Assembly (NCBI GenBank): GCA_025786725.1
Contig: JAHLTZ010000007.1
Span: 558,001 to 622,000 of the forward strand
DNA from: Syncephalis fuscata
Lineage: Eukaryota; Zoopagomycota; Zoopagomycetes; Zoopagales; Piptocephalidaceae
Reading direction: 5' to 3'
Length of the DNA: 64,000 bases
Both the position numbers and the translations under genes were made by a program. Below are positions 1 through 11,260 of the stretch, in pieces (position 1 is the stretch's first letter; every line of letters begins with the position of its first letter). A model generated the notes under the pieces. The model searched no databases. It was not told the DNA's origin and worked only from the letters and a program-made list of their open reading frames with translations.

Positions 1-321
1 TGTATTGAACTTGTTTGCAGAACATTTTTATAGCCTAGAATCCCGTATTATAATTATATTTGCGCGGTCGCAGGTTCGTCCGCTTGACGTTTTGCGACCG
101 CGTTACTTAATATCGACAACTATTTTGTACTGTGTTTATCTTCCACAAAAAATTGATACTAGCCAGTTTATTTCATATTATACTATGGCATTTGCTGTTT
201 ATCCAAGCAATGGCCTCTGGAAAAAACTAAATATTTTATTAACATCTTCTTTTTGGATCCATTTACTCGCACAACGTCACGAGCGCTGGCGGATCAAAAA
301 ACACCCGATTCAGCGATAGAT
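1..321. other. Upstream region of the first gene
   Basis: AT-rich sequence with no supported gene. The frame of the following gene is open back to about 253, but the only start there is a TTG. The first ATG in frame is at 322, so this stretch is treated as promoter and 5' leader. Confidence 0.4.
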
Positions 322-2749
322 ATGAGTGGCCAAAGCACCATGTCTTTTTCCAATGCTCCATCAGAGGGACATAATAACTCGCCTTATGGTATTGAGTACT
401 CTGCGATTAACATTGCAGCGTTAGCTGTTATAGTGGCTTTATCGTCTGCCAGCGCAGCAGTTTTCTATAGACTACGGGATGCGCCATCAATTCGATATCG
501 ATTGCCGTTCGATTCACTGTTATTTGTATTTTGTGGCACCTTACTCTGTACCTTAATTTTCCTTCGCGAAGCATTAATACCTCATTTTCCGTGCTGGGTT
601 CTTTTATGGGGAGCGTACATTTTGCTTCCACTTTGTTTTTGGCTATCAGTAGCACGTATCAGCATGCTTGTGGCGGTCTACCGCATTAATGAAGCATCAG
701 CAGCTCGTATTGCATGGCAACTTCAATTGAGATCGAACAATTGTCGTATGGCTGCTGCAGCTACCATTGTCGATGAACATCGCAATACTATCATCTCATT
801 TGATGAAACCAGGCTTTCCACGAAGCCATCGCAGACATCACTAGAAACCGATACACAGGAAATGCAACGGCTTGTTAAATCCGATCGAATTGCCGTTACC
901 AATACGAGTGCATCGCCGTTGAGAAACTCGGTGCTATGTAAACCGGCAATTGACGAAACATATGCCCAGTCAAGCGGAGGATGGTCGCATAGATCTTTTG
1001 TTACACTCAATCAGCCATCATTTGATCCAGCAGCGAGCGATCCTCCACAGCGTAGTCGATCAGTTGTTTTTTGGGAAAAATATCGTACTTTGCAATCGGC
1101 ACGTAATCGCTTTATTTATTTAACCGCTTATCTAGCCATCATGGTATCTATATTATTAATCATTCATATTTATTCAAGCGAGAATTCATTCACCAAAATG
1201 GATACTGGAGATAACAAATGCATTACTGGATGGGAACGTTATTTGCTTTATGTAATCATTAGTGTTTACACTGTAGTTGCGCAACCGGCAACACTGTATC
1301 TTGCACGCAATATTAGAGATAACTTTAGCATTTGGTTTGAATGCCTCATTACCGCAATTTTAACTTTCATTTTGTATAGTGCTTATCTTGTCTTGCTTTT
1401 TATCCCTTCATATGTTTCAGTGCACTTTATGGCCTATCTTTTCGTAGCTCAAGTTGTAATGACACAAGCTGTATCAATTTTTCGACCTGCTTTAAATGAG
1501 TGGCAGCAGCGCGGCCGTGTTAAACGGCTTCAGGATGTAAATAATGGCAGTATATCACGCACTAGCTTCCGCTCTATGATTGACGATACATTTTTATTTA
1601 ACCAGGTATGTTAACAATAATTACAAGGTTATTAAAATACTAATGTTTAATTAACTAGTTTAAAGAGTTTACATTGCGAGACTTTAGTATTGAAAATGTT
1701 CTGTTTATTGAAGCATGTATTGCTGTGTTGGCCATTTTACATTCAGATATGGCACGTAGTCTTGGGCTGCCTCCAGACACCGCACCATCTGCCCTTACAG
1801 TGGGTGTGTTACGTCGTGCACATACAGTTGCAGAAACAAGTGCTCATGGCCGATCGATGCGACAGCTGAACGTGGCAAGTTTCAACGTAAATTTTCTTCT
1901 TATCATGAAATATCCAAAAGACATAATGAGTCAGCCGATATGTTGGTTTCATGTGAAGTCTGGCATAGACTACAGCTTATTCACGAGATATTTTTATCGG
2001 GTGAATCGTTCATGCAAGTCAATCTGCCAGATCACACATATCGTCAACTACTGGACATCATTACAATTGCCCATGCTTCACATCAAATACGATCTCGCAA
2101 CAATTCCTGTGTTTGTTCCGAGAATAAAGCACATGGCACTAATACAATAAATAGAGCAAAATATTTATTTGTCACTACGCAGGGTCCAACAGGTATTACA
2201 CCTACATCCGAAGCGGCAGTGTCTCCAACAACGTTTTCGTCGTCATCGCCGCCAGCATCGCCACAGTCCCCGCATACAACCGGCACACAGATATCTGGTT
2301 CAGTCAGTCGGTACTCATTCTCTAGCGATAAACGCAAAAGTATGAATACAGGCTTAAGCACCAGTAACACTAACGACACAAGAGAAGCACTGCAAAGCCA
2401 TGTTATCAATGAGGACCGAATAAGTCTAAGCGAAGAGGAAATTGTTGAAACAACAACAAAAGCTATGGGAGGTTGCAGCTGCAATAGGCTCGAATCGGGA
2501 ATCCACGGCAATGCACGTCCGACAGTAGCCAGATCGCAAAGTGCCATGGCGGTTGTTTGTACAAAATCATGCGATAATCTACAAAGCGATACGCAAAATC
2601 TACACGATGACGACCTATTGTCCTCCAGTTTTGATCCGCTGCGTGCAATTACAGCTATTGAAGAGGCCCGTGAAGAAGTGGAAACACTTGTTATGTTTGA
2701 TACTTACCAACGTTTTTTGTTAGCACAAAGATTCAATTTGGAGAAATAA
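322..2749 (+). CDS. 7TM-RGS fusion protein, copy 1
   Basis: About 791 aa after one correction. Exon 1 (322..1605) encodes seven hydrophobic segments: three before and four after a hydrophilic loop of about 140 aa. Intron 1606..1658 (phase 0) leads into an RGS domain beginning FKEFTLRDFSIENVLFIEA. RGS domains accelerate GTP hydrolysis by G-alpha, and 7TM-RGS fusions are known from plants (AtRGS1) and early fungi. The domain is interrupted by a Ser/Thr-rich insert of about 150 aa before the last helices (DTYQRFLLAQRF). Near 1869 the frame must shift by one missing base (AA to AAA). A 44-nt intron 1887..1930 is a weaker alternative. The 322 start is the first ATG. It is a paralogue of the next gene. 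It probably acts at the plasma membrane, but its ligand is unknown. Confidence 0.82.
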
Positions 2750-3317
2750 AACTTGTTATTATAAACAACACATCACGCTTCTGCGCTCGACACGTTGGTG
2801 AGTAGCGTGAATTTCGCTGACACTTAAAACCGTTTCACAAGTACTCATTATTCACTTGTAAGTAAGGCGAGTAATGGCCTTGATCCTTGAAATACCTGTC
2901 TTTAACCACAGCTATTCTTGGCGTCCAATGATCGTTTGTAATCTTATTCAATCTGTACTTACGGGTGACTGTTAATAAATTATCTCAAATAATATGATTA
3001 TACACCTTGTATCGGTGTTATCCTTGAGTAAGCTGAAAAGTCGGAGTAATTATTTCCATTTATGGTTATCGTGTATGGCTATGTTAATAATATTCTACGT
3101 TCTTTTCTACTAATATTACTGGTAATGGGCATACATATATTGATGCCGATATTGTAACAAATTGCCAGCCAACATATTTATCTTACGAAGCCTTTTCGCG
3201 TATATTTACATTCAATACGGCCATTATCACCGCCATCACTGCTATTACTACTGCTACTACCTTCGTTATTACAACTACTAAAATACTGGTTATTTATATC
3301 ATTAATTTAATAACATT
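2750..3317. other. Intergenic between 7TM-RGS paralogues
   Basis: About 570 bp between co-directional paralogues. It must hold the 3' end of the first gene and the promoter of the second. I see no gene or repeat. Confidence 0.4.
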
Positions 3318-5180
3318 ATGGGCTTACGACTACTCGATGGGGAAGAGCCACATGTCGGTGCAGCTACCGGCTACTATGTGCTGTTTTTTATTTGTGAAAT
3401 ATGCATTATTGCTAGTACGATTTTGTTTTATCGCCAACGCCACGATCCTAGTGTGTGGCGTCGAGCATGGTCGCTCACGGTTGTGAACGCTGTATCAGCC
3501 ATGATTATGGGAGGGTTTTTCCTTGTACGTACGACTATTTATCCGGATGTTCCGTGTTGGATTAGCCGTTGGATCATATCGTTGACAGGAACTACCTGGG
3601 CATTGTCGTGGATTTGCCGTATATTCTACGTAATAGCATTCTATCGGATTAGAAGCGTAAAAGATATTTGTGCTAGTAAAGAATGTGATAGCTACTTAGC
3701 ACAGATAAAATATGCGCAATCGAAACTCATGGCCTATAATGGCAGCCATCCTAGTCCAATTGGTATTGATTCTTTAATGAGTAAAGTACAGTCAAAACAA
3801 CCATTCGACGCCATCAACGAGCATGAGAGATGTCAAGTAACAGGCCAGGACTTTTTATTACCAATAACCACCAATTCAACATCTATCTCAAGTATTAATA
3901 CCAGCAATAATAGTGCTAAACACAAATTAAGCACTGATGTATTTTATAAACATCGTAACTTATGCACAGTCAAATCATTAATAATATTAATAAGCATCAT
4001 TACAGCGTGTCTTGCCTTGATTATTGGCATCTTCGACGCAACCAGCGCCATTGGTTCAGTACATGATATGCCAAGCAATTACGGCGCACTACAAGACTGT
4101 ACAATGAACAATGGATATATTCCATTATTTTTAATTATTGGAATAGCAATTCTATTCATAGCTCCAATATTGGGATATCTACTATACAATTTACACGATC
4201 CATACCGTATTAGAACCGAACTTTACGTAAGTGTGGTTATAGTTGTATGTGCCATTATAGCCCACTTTGGAGTGCTCTTTAGCTATTATCTTGGAGAATC
4301 GCGCCGAGTATTTTTCTCGCCTTCGGTCATTCTTGTTATGGGATGTATTTTTACTCATGGGTTATTTGTATTTTGGCCCACTATTACCTCAATGTTAAAA
4401 CTGCCAAAACAAAAAACCAACGACATATCAGTTGCAGTATTTAGAGAAAATATGCAGGATCCCAGATATTATGCGGCGTTTAAAGCATTTGCCGCCGATG
4501 AGTACTCGATTGATAATGTCATTTTCTATCGTTTAGCGCTGGCTGTTCTAGTACAAAACAAAACAAAAGATGCACCACCAGCCACAAGTTCATGTGAACA
4601 GCCAGCGACACCATTAACACATGTGATTATTGATAGCAATACAATTAAAATGCAGCAATTAGAAGGTCATTATGTAAGAATTGGACTAACTAAATGGATG
4701 GACGATATATTTTTCGCCAAAAATGCGCCTATGGAAGCAAATATTTCGGTTAATCTACGCAAAATGCTACATATTAAAGTGTGCAGCGGACAACTGGTCA
4801 GCATTGAGTTGTCTAGAGCTTTGGCACAAGTTGAGGCGGCACTTTACACCTATGCTTTACCACGGTTTATAAATTCAGGCTTTTATCCACAACAAAGTCG
4901 GTTTAACAACGACTTCGACTCTGATAAAAATATCATAACCATAAAAGTAAATGACGATAATGAAATGACTGCTTTCGAACAAGAACTGCTGCATCAACAT
5001 CGCATCGAGAACCGTGCCGACAGCGCCTCGTCTTTAGAGTCGGTGAAAGAATGGTTGCGCAGAAAGCGTTCCTCAATTGTTGAAACGGTGACAAAGCGAA
5101 GTAGTACGCTTAGTCTTGTCCGAACAATTAGTAGGCGTAACACAGAAACGCAACTACCACCCATAGTTCGCAAATTTTGA
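3318..5180 (+). CDS. 7TM-RGS fusion protein, copy 2
   Basis: Single uninterrupted frame of 620 aa from an ATG. Residues 1-130 hold three membrane segments and about 215-360 hold four more, separated by a polar loop of about 90 aa. An RGS domain follows from about residue 385 (AFKAFAADEYSIDNVIFYRL), with a later helix at about 510 (ALYTYALPRFIN). The layout matches the preceding gene, including the cysteine in the second extracytoplasmic loop (YPDVPCW here, IPHFPCW there). Unlike copy 1 it has no intron at the 7TM/RGS junction. The tail (about 540-620) is basic and Ser/Arg-rich. Its likely role is a membrane regulator of heterotrimeric G-protein signalling; this is inferred from the domains. 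Confidence 0.85.
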   Translation: MGLRLLDGEEPHVGAATGYYVLFFICEICIIASTILFYRQRHDPSVWRRAWSLTVVNAVSAMIMGGFFLVRTTIYPDVPCWISRWIISLTGTTWALSWICRIFYVIAFYRIRSVKDICASKECDSYLAQIKYAQSKLMAYNGSHPSPIGIDSLMSKVQSKQPFDAINEHERCQVTGQDFLLPITTNSTSISSINTSNNSAKHKLSTDVFYKHRNLCTVKSLIILISIITACLALIIGIFDATSAIGSVHDMPSNYGALQDCTMNNGYIPLFLIIGIAILFIAPILGYLLYNLHDPYRIRTELYVSVVIVVCAIIAHFGVLFSYYLGESRRVFFSPSVILVMGCIFTHGLFVFWPTITSMLKLPKQKTNDISVAVFRENMQDPRYYAAFKAFAADEYSIDNVIFYRLALAVLVQNKTKDAPPATSSCEQPATPLTHVIIDSNTIKMQQLEGHYVRIGLTKWMDDIFFAKNAPMEANISVNLRKMLHIKVCSGQLVSIELSRALAQVEAALYTYALPRFINSGFYPQQSRFNNDFDSDKNIITIKVNDDNEMTAFEQELLHQHRIENRADSASSLESVKEWLRRKRSSIVETVTKRSSTLSLVRTISRRNTETQLPPIVRKF

Positions 5181-7365
5181 AAGATTACACTAACATGTGC
5201 TATCGGCAAATCGCATTCAACTTAAATTGACATTAATTTGCATATAATAGTTTTTGCCATACTTAATAAACAGCAATGTATACTTCTACACTATTTGCAA
5301 ATATCAGTGATTTACTAGTACTTGGGGGAAATTATGGACTGCCATGCTAGCTTTCAAACTTCAAATTGCCTGAGATGGTACTTGATAGCACGTGGAAATG
5401 ACGAACGAAATTAGTCAATGGGTCTGTCTTGTTTCATAATTTCGTGTTAAACTTCTATAAAGAGTATTTTTGTTATATGACAATGAGATTGCCACCACTT
5501 TAAGAAGCCTCATCACTTCCCAGACGTTGTACCGAATGATAGTATTAGCAGTCGTCTATTTTAATGGTAAGTAGAATACTACACTTTTGGATAAAATGGA
5601 TGATAGGCCAACGGATAATCTTAAGCTGTTGTTTTCAAAAGTAATAACGGCGTGCCTTGTACGGAATTTGTAAAAGATGACGCATTTACTATTTCCTTAT
5701 ACTCACTTTGCACTATGCTTGCCGTTTAACCAGCCAAAGCCATTTGTTTCACTTTCATTGACACATATGCTCGGCCAAATAATTCCTATGCTTTCGGTTT
5801 TTTGTCAAATTGTCAATAAGGCATGAATGGCAGGTCATAGTGATTTTAAACAGCTTTTACTTAGTCCTCTGCTACCATCGCTAGTAAATCTAAAATACTT
5901 GTTGCTATTTAATAAAGTAATGGCAAAGCAATTATATATGCATAACTAATGTACATATTATACCACATTTAGCAGGCTGATATATTATAATATACTAATT
6001 AGAATAAACTATTACTTCATGCATGTCGCATTTCACATGTTACGAAATGATCATAAGGGATGGCGACTACTTTCACATGTGTGGAGCTGATGCCGGCCTG
6101 ATAGCAAAGTAAAAAAGCCCTTGTCCGTCCCACGCGGTGTCTTTCCTAAATTGCTGGTCATAAGCTGTTGCAGCCCATCACTAAAATGGGCGCAATGCTT
6201 AGTACGAAAGCGGCCAAGTAAAAAAACGGTCTTGCCATCTTTGTTGTTTGATAGATTTAGGTTGGTGTAAATTCGTGTTACTTAATGATTCAAACTATTG
6301 CCGATGTCTTGGCCAATACGCTTTCCACGTGTTGGTGGTTTTTTTTATTTTTCTTAATATAAATAGATAGGTCATAAAGAGTCGGGCTGGATATTGCTTG
6401 TGTGTTTACTATTGCCTGCGCTATATTTTATTCTTGAGACTATTGTTTCCTACTTTTAGTTACTAATTTTCCAGTTAATTATTTACTTCTTCGTTGTTTG
6501 AAACGGCGCGTGAACTGGAAACAATCTTGTTTACCGGCCACACGTATAATTTAGCAAATTGGAAAGTCGTGCATGGTCTTTGTTTTGATTTTTTTAACTT
6601 GATTTGGCCCGTGTTTGGTCACCTTTTTGATCACTACTCCGTACTGCGACTAACCGTCGAAATTCACTTATAAGCTGTATACGTTCCAATCTTGTTCCTT
6701 CAATCTGCCAACTATCACGATCCTCTCCACTTATCAGTAGACATCACGATTTCAGTCTTACAAATCCCATTAACACACTTCAAGTTTCTATCACTCTGTT
6801 TCACAATTTTATGCGTACGTGTACGACAATTCAATCTTCAATTGAAGCCTTTTGATTTTACGGCCTTTTCTCCATCACGCCATATATACCAACACAAACA
6901 TTTCTAGAAGAACTCTTGAACGCTGTTCATCCGTTCAAAAACAACTTAACTAACAAATATCCTTTGGTCTTGCAGTAAAACGCAGTGTCGTAAGTTTATT
7001 GTTTCATTGAAATGTTTTGATTTCATTGTCCTGTTATGGTTAAAAATAGTTTTAATGCCATAATGTTCTCAATGTTGCATAAATACATCACATACTTTAT
7101 GACATTTGGCTGGCATCATTTACTAATTAATTATTATCATAGGCATTCAACTTGGCATCACTGATTCAATATTCTAACTGCATTATAGCGCCTTATCCCT
7201 CATTGATCCTTTGCGTGCATCATCTTCATTTATCTAAGCGTTTTCTCAGTTTTGTTCATGTCTTTGTCTACCATGTAAGTTATCATTTAGATATATATAA
7301 ATATGATTATATCTGTGATTATATTTATTTATTATTTAACTATTTATATTTAATTTTATTATAGC
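5181..7365. other. Long intergenic region with probable 5'-UTR introns
   Basis: About 2.2 kb without a supported gene. Two good splice pairs lie just before the arrestin start: GTAAGT at 6990 with acceptor ending 7142, and GTAAGT at 7275 with acceptor ending 7364, one base before the ATG. Splicing 7274 to 7365 closes the upstream ATG frame at once, so these look like leader introns. The rest is AT-rich. Confidence 0.4.
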
Positions 7366-9651
7366 ATGCCTATTGCTGCTAGCAATAGCAATACTGGAAA
7401 TAGCAATAACACCGAGTTAATGCTTAAAATTACAAACGAAGGTCCATTTTATCCTGGTGATTCAATCAATGGTAGGTTTTTTATTAAAAAAGGCGATAAA
7501 GACTCATTATTTGTAAAATTAGGCCAAGTCGTTATCTGTTTACCCTATCAATGCCTTCATGGTGAATTAACCGTTCGCCTATTCGGTATTCTTGATACTC
7601 AAGCGGGGGGTCATTTAAATGTTGATATTAAAGAATTCCACACACAGGAAATCAAACTATGGTTTAATTCAGAAAACCAACCAGAAGGTAGTCATAACAA
7701 CAATACATCGCGTAATAATCGCGGTTATCCTATTCGCGGCCCATTGCCCTCGGGTAACCGTGCATTCTCCTTTTCATTTACCTTGCCTGATGGTATTTAC
7801 GCGCTACCTAGCTCGTTTGATGCGCCTCAAAATCAATTGCGCTACACTGTGCGTAGTGAATTGAAAGGTGTATTCCGTTCGGCAAGCACCGAGTCCAAAA
7901 TTGGCCAACTTTACTCGCAATTCATGCCGGGAACGATTGTTCGTCGTGCCGAACGAACTGTTTCAGTATGTAATCATGTTGACGCTGACCAGCCCCAGCT
8001 ATGCCGACCTGTTCACCAAGTGGGCCAGTTAGCGCGCGCAGGGTGGATCAGTAAGCTAACACGCGTCGCCGCAAGTGTTGGTAATGGTCTACGTTCAAAG
8101 AAATCACCCGCTATGGGCGGCATTGCTTCGCCATTGTCGCCGTCATCGCCGGCTATTTCAGCATCGCCATCACCAGTGTCGGGTATGGAGACGAGCAACA
8201 TGCCTCGTCTACGTCTCACGATGCCTCGTACCGGTTACTGTGCCGGCGAATGGGTAAATATGACCATCGGTATGGATTGTGCAAACGATTCAGTCTTGCC
8301 AACGATTGAACTATCAACACCATCATTAGCATCGCCACCTTCATTGACCTCGATATCATCGGCATCATCAGTATCTGATACGGTGAGTATTGAGGAAGAT
8401 CCTAGCAACGAGTATAATCCAACTATTGTGCGTCATCGTTCTAATAGTCTTTTTGACAATGCTTCATTCAACAGTTCATTGTCACGACAACCCAGCGACC
8501 GCCGTCGTCGTGCTACACTTTCAGAAGTAGCGCCAAACAATAGCAATTTTCTTCAAGTACCATTGCAGTCCAATGGCCATATGGATCACATATCATTGGC
8601 TTCATCGGGCATGACACGTACATTTGTGCCAAATTCTGGCGATAAATTAGCGATTGATATTTTATTGCGACGCGAAATTACCTGCACTGCTAACAATAGT
8701 CGTGAGGTGGAGCGCGCAGCCATTGCCGTTGGTACACACCAGTTTAGCGATGCAAAAGGTGGTGCCATTGAACTGCGCCTACCTTCTTCAGTTATTCCAA
8801 CTGTTGACGATTCGGCCGTTGGTGTTTTTATTAGTTATCACTTGAAGGTGACGGCACGATTCACAACTCGTCGCAAGTCTTCCTCTTATGGTTCAAGCCT
8901 TCTACTTGGCAATGGCCTTCAAACACACATTTGTGTGTTGCGTGTACCCATTACCGTTGGTAATTGCCGATTAAGCCAGCAATTTGACGCACTGCCGCTC
9001 TATCAAGATGCCTGTAATCTACCGCCAGCTTATGAATCATTGCTGCCTTTTGCTAATATAACTAGAGAATTATCAGCTACAACTATGAATGCTGCGCCCG
9101 TTGTTGATGTTGTGCCTGCTACACCAGGTATCGTTACAAACACAACAATCCCGGCTACCACCATGACGGCTATCAATGCAGAGGCTTCCTCTGAACACAC
9201 TATATATCAATTGGAGTTGCCACGCTTTAGTGCTTCTTCATTTGCTGCCAGCTATAGTCAACTGTCATGCCCATCAAGCTTCCCTGACTCTTCATTTGCC
9301 GTATCACCGCTGAGCGATGATGCCACAACAGTTTTTGACGAGCCATCGCCATCCTTTGCAGCCGGTAACTGGTGGAAGCAACATCCTTCTGGTACACATA
9401 GCATGCCTACGACGCCGACGCAGCATACAGAGCCGATCAGCTTGCTAACCATTTCACCAAGTGTATTTGCCGCTGCCTTGGTCCGACATGAGCGTGCTTA
9501 TGCATCCGCACCATGCTCGCCCCTCGTCGCTGAATTCGCGCGGTACAAGTCGCCGACTTCGTCAACGCCCGAATTTCAATTGCCCATGCTAGATGTTGAA
9601 GGCCTACCAAAAGCTTATGATTCGCCGGCCACCATCAACGGCTGGGTCTAA
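7366..9651 (+). CDS. Arrestin-domain PPxY adaptor, copy 1
   Basis: 761 aa in one frame. The N-terminal arrestin fold (about 15-235) includes the typical FYPGDSINGRFFIKKGD strand region and LPDGIYALPSSF...LRYTVRSELKGVF. The C-terminal arrestin fold starts at about 285 (TGYCAGEWVNMTIGMD), is split by a Ser-rich insert of about 110 aa, and resumes through about 535 (LRVPITVGNC). LPPAYESL at about residue 550 is a PPxY motif for the WW domains of Rsp5/NEDD4-type ubiquitin ligases. The family (ART/alpha-arrestins) recruits the ligase to plasma membrane cargo for endocytosis. The 200-aa tail is Ser/Pro/Thr-rich. The ATG at 7366 follows a 3' splice site by one base, so the leader is probably spliced. 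Two related genes lie at 24.3 and 29 kb. Confidence 0.82.
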   Translation: MPIAASNSNTGNSNNTELMLKITNEGPFYPGDSINGRFFIKKGDKDSLFVKLGQVVICLPYQCLHGELTVRLFGILDTQAGGHLNVDIKEFHTQEIKLWFNSENQPEGSHNNNTSRNNRGYPIRGPLPSGNRAFSFSFTLPDGIYALPSSFDAPQNQLRYTVRSELKGVFRSASTESKIGQLYSQFMPGTIVRRAERTVSVCNHVDADQPQLCRPVHQVGQLARAGWISKLTRVAASVGNGLRSKKSPAMGGIASPLSPSSPAISASPSPVSGMETSNMPRLRLTMPRTGYCAGEWVNMTIGMDCANDSVLPTIELSTPSLASPPSLTSISSASSVSDTVSIEEDPSNEYNPTIVRHRSNSLFDNASFNSSLSRQPSDRRRRATLSEVAPNNSNFLQVPLQSNGHMDHISLASSGMTRTFVPNSGDKLAIDILLRREITCTANNSREVERAAIAVGTHQFSDAKGGAIELRLPSSVIPTVDDSAVGVFISYHLKVTARFTTRRKSSSYGSSLLLGNGLQTHICVLRVPITVGNCRLSQQFDALPLYQDACNLPPAYESLLPFANITRELSATTMNAAPVVDVVPATPGIVTNTTIPATTMTAINAEASSEHTIYQLELPRFSASSFAASYSQLSCPSSFPDSSFAVSPLSDDATTVFDEPSPSFAAGNWWKQHPSGTHSMPTTPTQHTEPISLLTISPSVFAAALVRHERAYASAPCSPLVAEFARYKSPTSSTPEFQLPMLDVEGLPKAYDSPATINGWV

Positions 9652-10273
9652 GCTTTACTGATTCCCTTATCTTCTTTCTCGCCAACTATCCATCATACAC
9701 TTATCGCGTTTTTACTAATTCGAATTGATTAGTTTTATATTAATAGCTTTGTTGTTTCTTTTTTTGTTCAACCGCTTTACTTGCTTGTACTTTGCGGATT
9801 TTGCTCATTTCCCTACTATTGTTCATTGTGTATCTCGATAGACGAACAGGCAAGATCTATCAGAGCATTCGACTAGTGAATAACAGTGAAAAGTAGTTGT
9901 CGCTTAATAAACTATTGTTTTCATTAATCTTTTTTTTATATTTGGCGTTAAATGATATTAATTCTTTATTATGTTGACTATTTTATTAATGTCAAATAAC
10001 TTTTATTCTTAATGCATTTATTTATTTACTATTAATCTGTTCTATGATGTACCGACATGTTGGGTAGATTGACTTTTATTATTTCATATTGCATTTATTA
10101 ATAAATTAACTCGGCTGTTTATAAATATTGACTGACAGGCTCACAGCTCACAATCTACGTCATCACATTTTCCTTTCTCTTTCTTTACACTTGACAACAT
10201 ATACCCATAGCATATACTTGTACACACTATATATACCATCTAAATAATGTCAATAGTTGAATGACTACTAGTT
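9652..10273. other. Intergenic, 3' of arrestin 1
   Basis: AT-rich non-coding DNA downstream of the arrestin stop. I see no gene or repeat. Confidence 0.35.
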
Positions 10274-10555
10274 ATGTACAAACATCTTCTACACTATGTA
10301 CTTGCATTGCTCTTATTTAATCTTATCTTCTTTTTACAAATCACCATTACTCCGATCATTGCTTTTGGCAGCTTTGTTGACACGGTAAGTGCATTTTTGG
10401 CTTGTTTTATATTATGTTAAACATATGATGTCAAAATATCGCTGTATGCTTTGTTTTACTATGAGTAGTATTACAGGTTGTTTAGCAATAGTATGTACAA
10501 TTTCAATAGCGACAGTGTAATCTGCTGCTATAAAGACTGTACAAACTGTTGTTAG
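10274..10555 (+). CDS. Possible small secreted cysteine-rich peptide
   Basis: Tentative two-exon reading. ATG 10274 opens 37 codons with a strongly hydrophobic start (VLALLLFNLIFFLQI) like a signal peptide. A GTAAGT donor at 10385 and an acceptor ending 10468 join it in frame to 28 codons that end in CCYKDCTNCC before a stop at 10553-10555. The product would be about 65 aa with five of its cysteines in the last ten residues. No homologue is recognised. The branch-like ACTAT lies unusually close to the acceptor, and a chance ORF in AT-rich DNA is quite possible. Confidence 0.2.
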
Positions 10556-11260
10556 TATGAGCTGCAGTGGCAATCTATGGCAAACCAAACTATACAGTGA
10601 TTATGGCTGCTATATAAATACAACAATATATTTACTAGTGTATAGCCAGTAGTTAATGGTACAGTACTGCATTGAGCCTTTCGTTATCACAGTGTTTGTT
10701 TTGACCCGATATTGTAACTGTCGTCATTGCTAGTGACTGGCCAGTAATTGCACATTCTCTGGTTATATTCTACCAGTTTGCATTTTAAATGCGCCTTATT
10801 TCTTAGAATTTGTAGATAAATATTAGTACATTTTATTGAATTACATATGCAATTGCAAATAATAGCAATATCATACAAATGATTGTGTGGTCTATTGTCA
10901 ATTGCTTAATAATAATACTGACAATTAACATTAACTGTTGTTGTGCGTAACTAGAGCTGTCAGACAATGAACATTTGCTCTTTTTGTCTCAAAACACCAG
11001 TTTTTAGTTCAGCTATCGTTTTGTGATCATCTTAACGTGTGGATTCAAAGATAAAATACTAGTGTTGTTATTCTTATTTATCTTATTACAATTCAAATAA
11101 TAAATATTAAATGTAACTAATATTTAATAAACAATATTATATAGCTATTAAATTTGTACTATTATTCTATCTACCATGATAACACAAAATTTATATTTAT
11201 TTATATTAGTAAAAATTAAATAAAAACATTGTTTATTGATTAATATTTGTAAAGATTGTA
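10556..11260. other. Intergenic, 3' of guanine deaminase
   Basis: About 700 bp of AT-rich DNA downstream of the minus-strand guanine deaminase. No supported gene. Confidence 0.35.

Noticed and set aside
1887-1930. A 44-nt intron in 7TM-RGS copy 1
   Set aside because: It keeps frame but has a weak acceptor and removes a stretch that reads well as coding in the second frame. One missing A near 1869 is simpler. Not fully excluded.
7152-7364. An N-terminal coding exon for arrestin copy 1
   Set aside because: Splicing at 7274/7365 gives a stop within six codons, so this is leader sequence.
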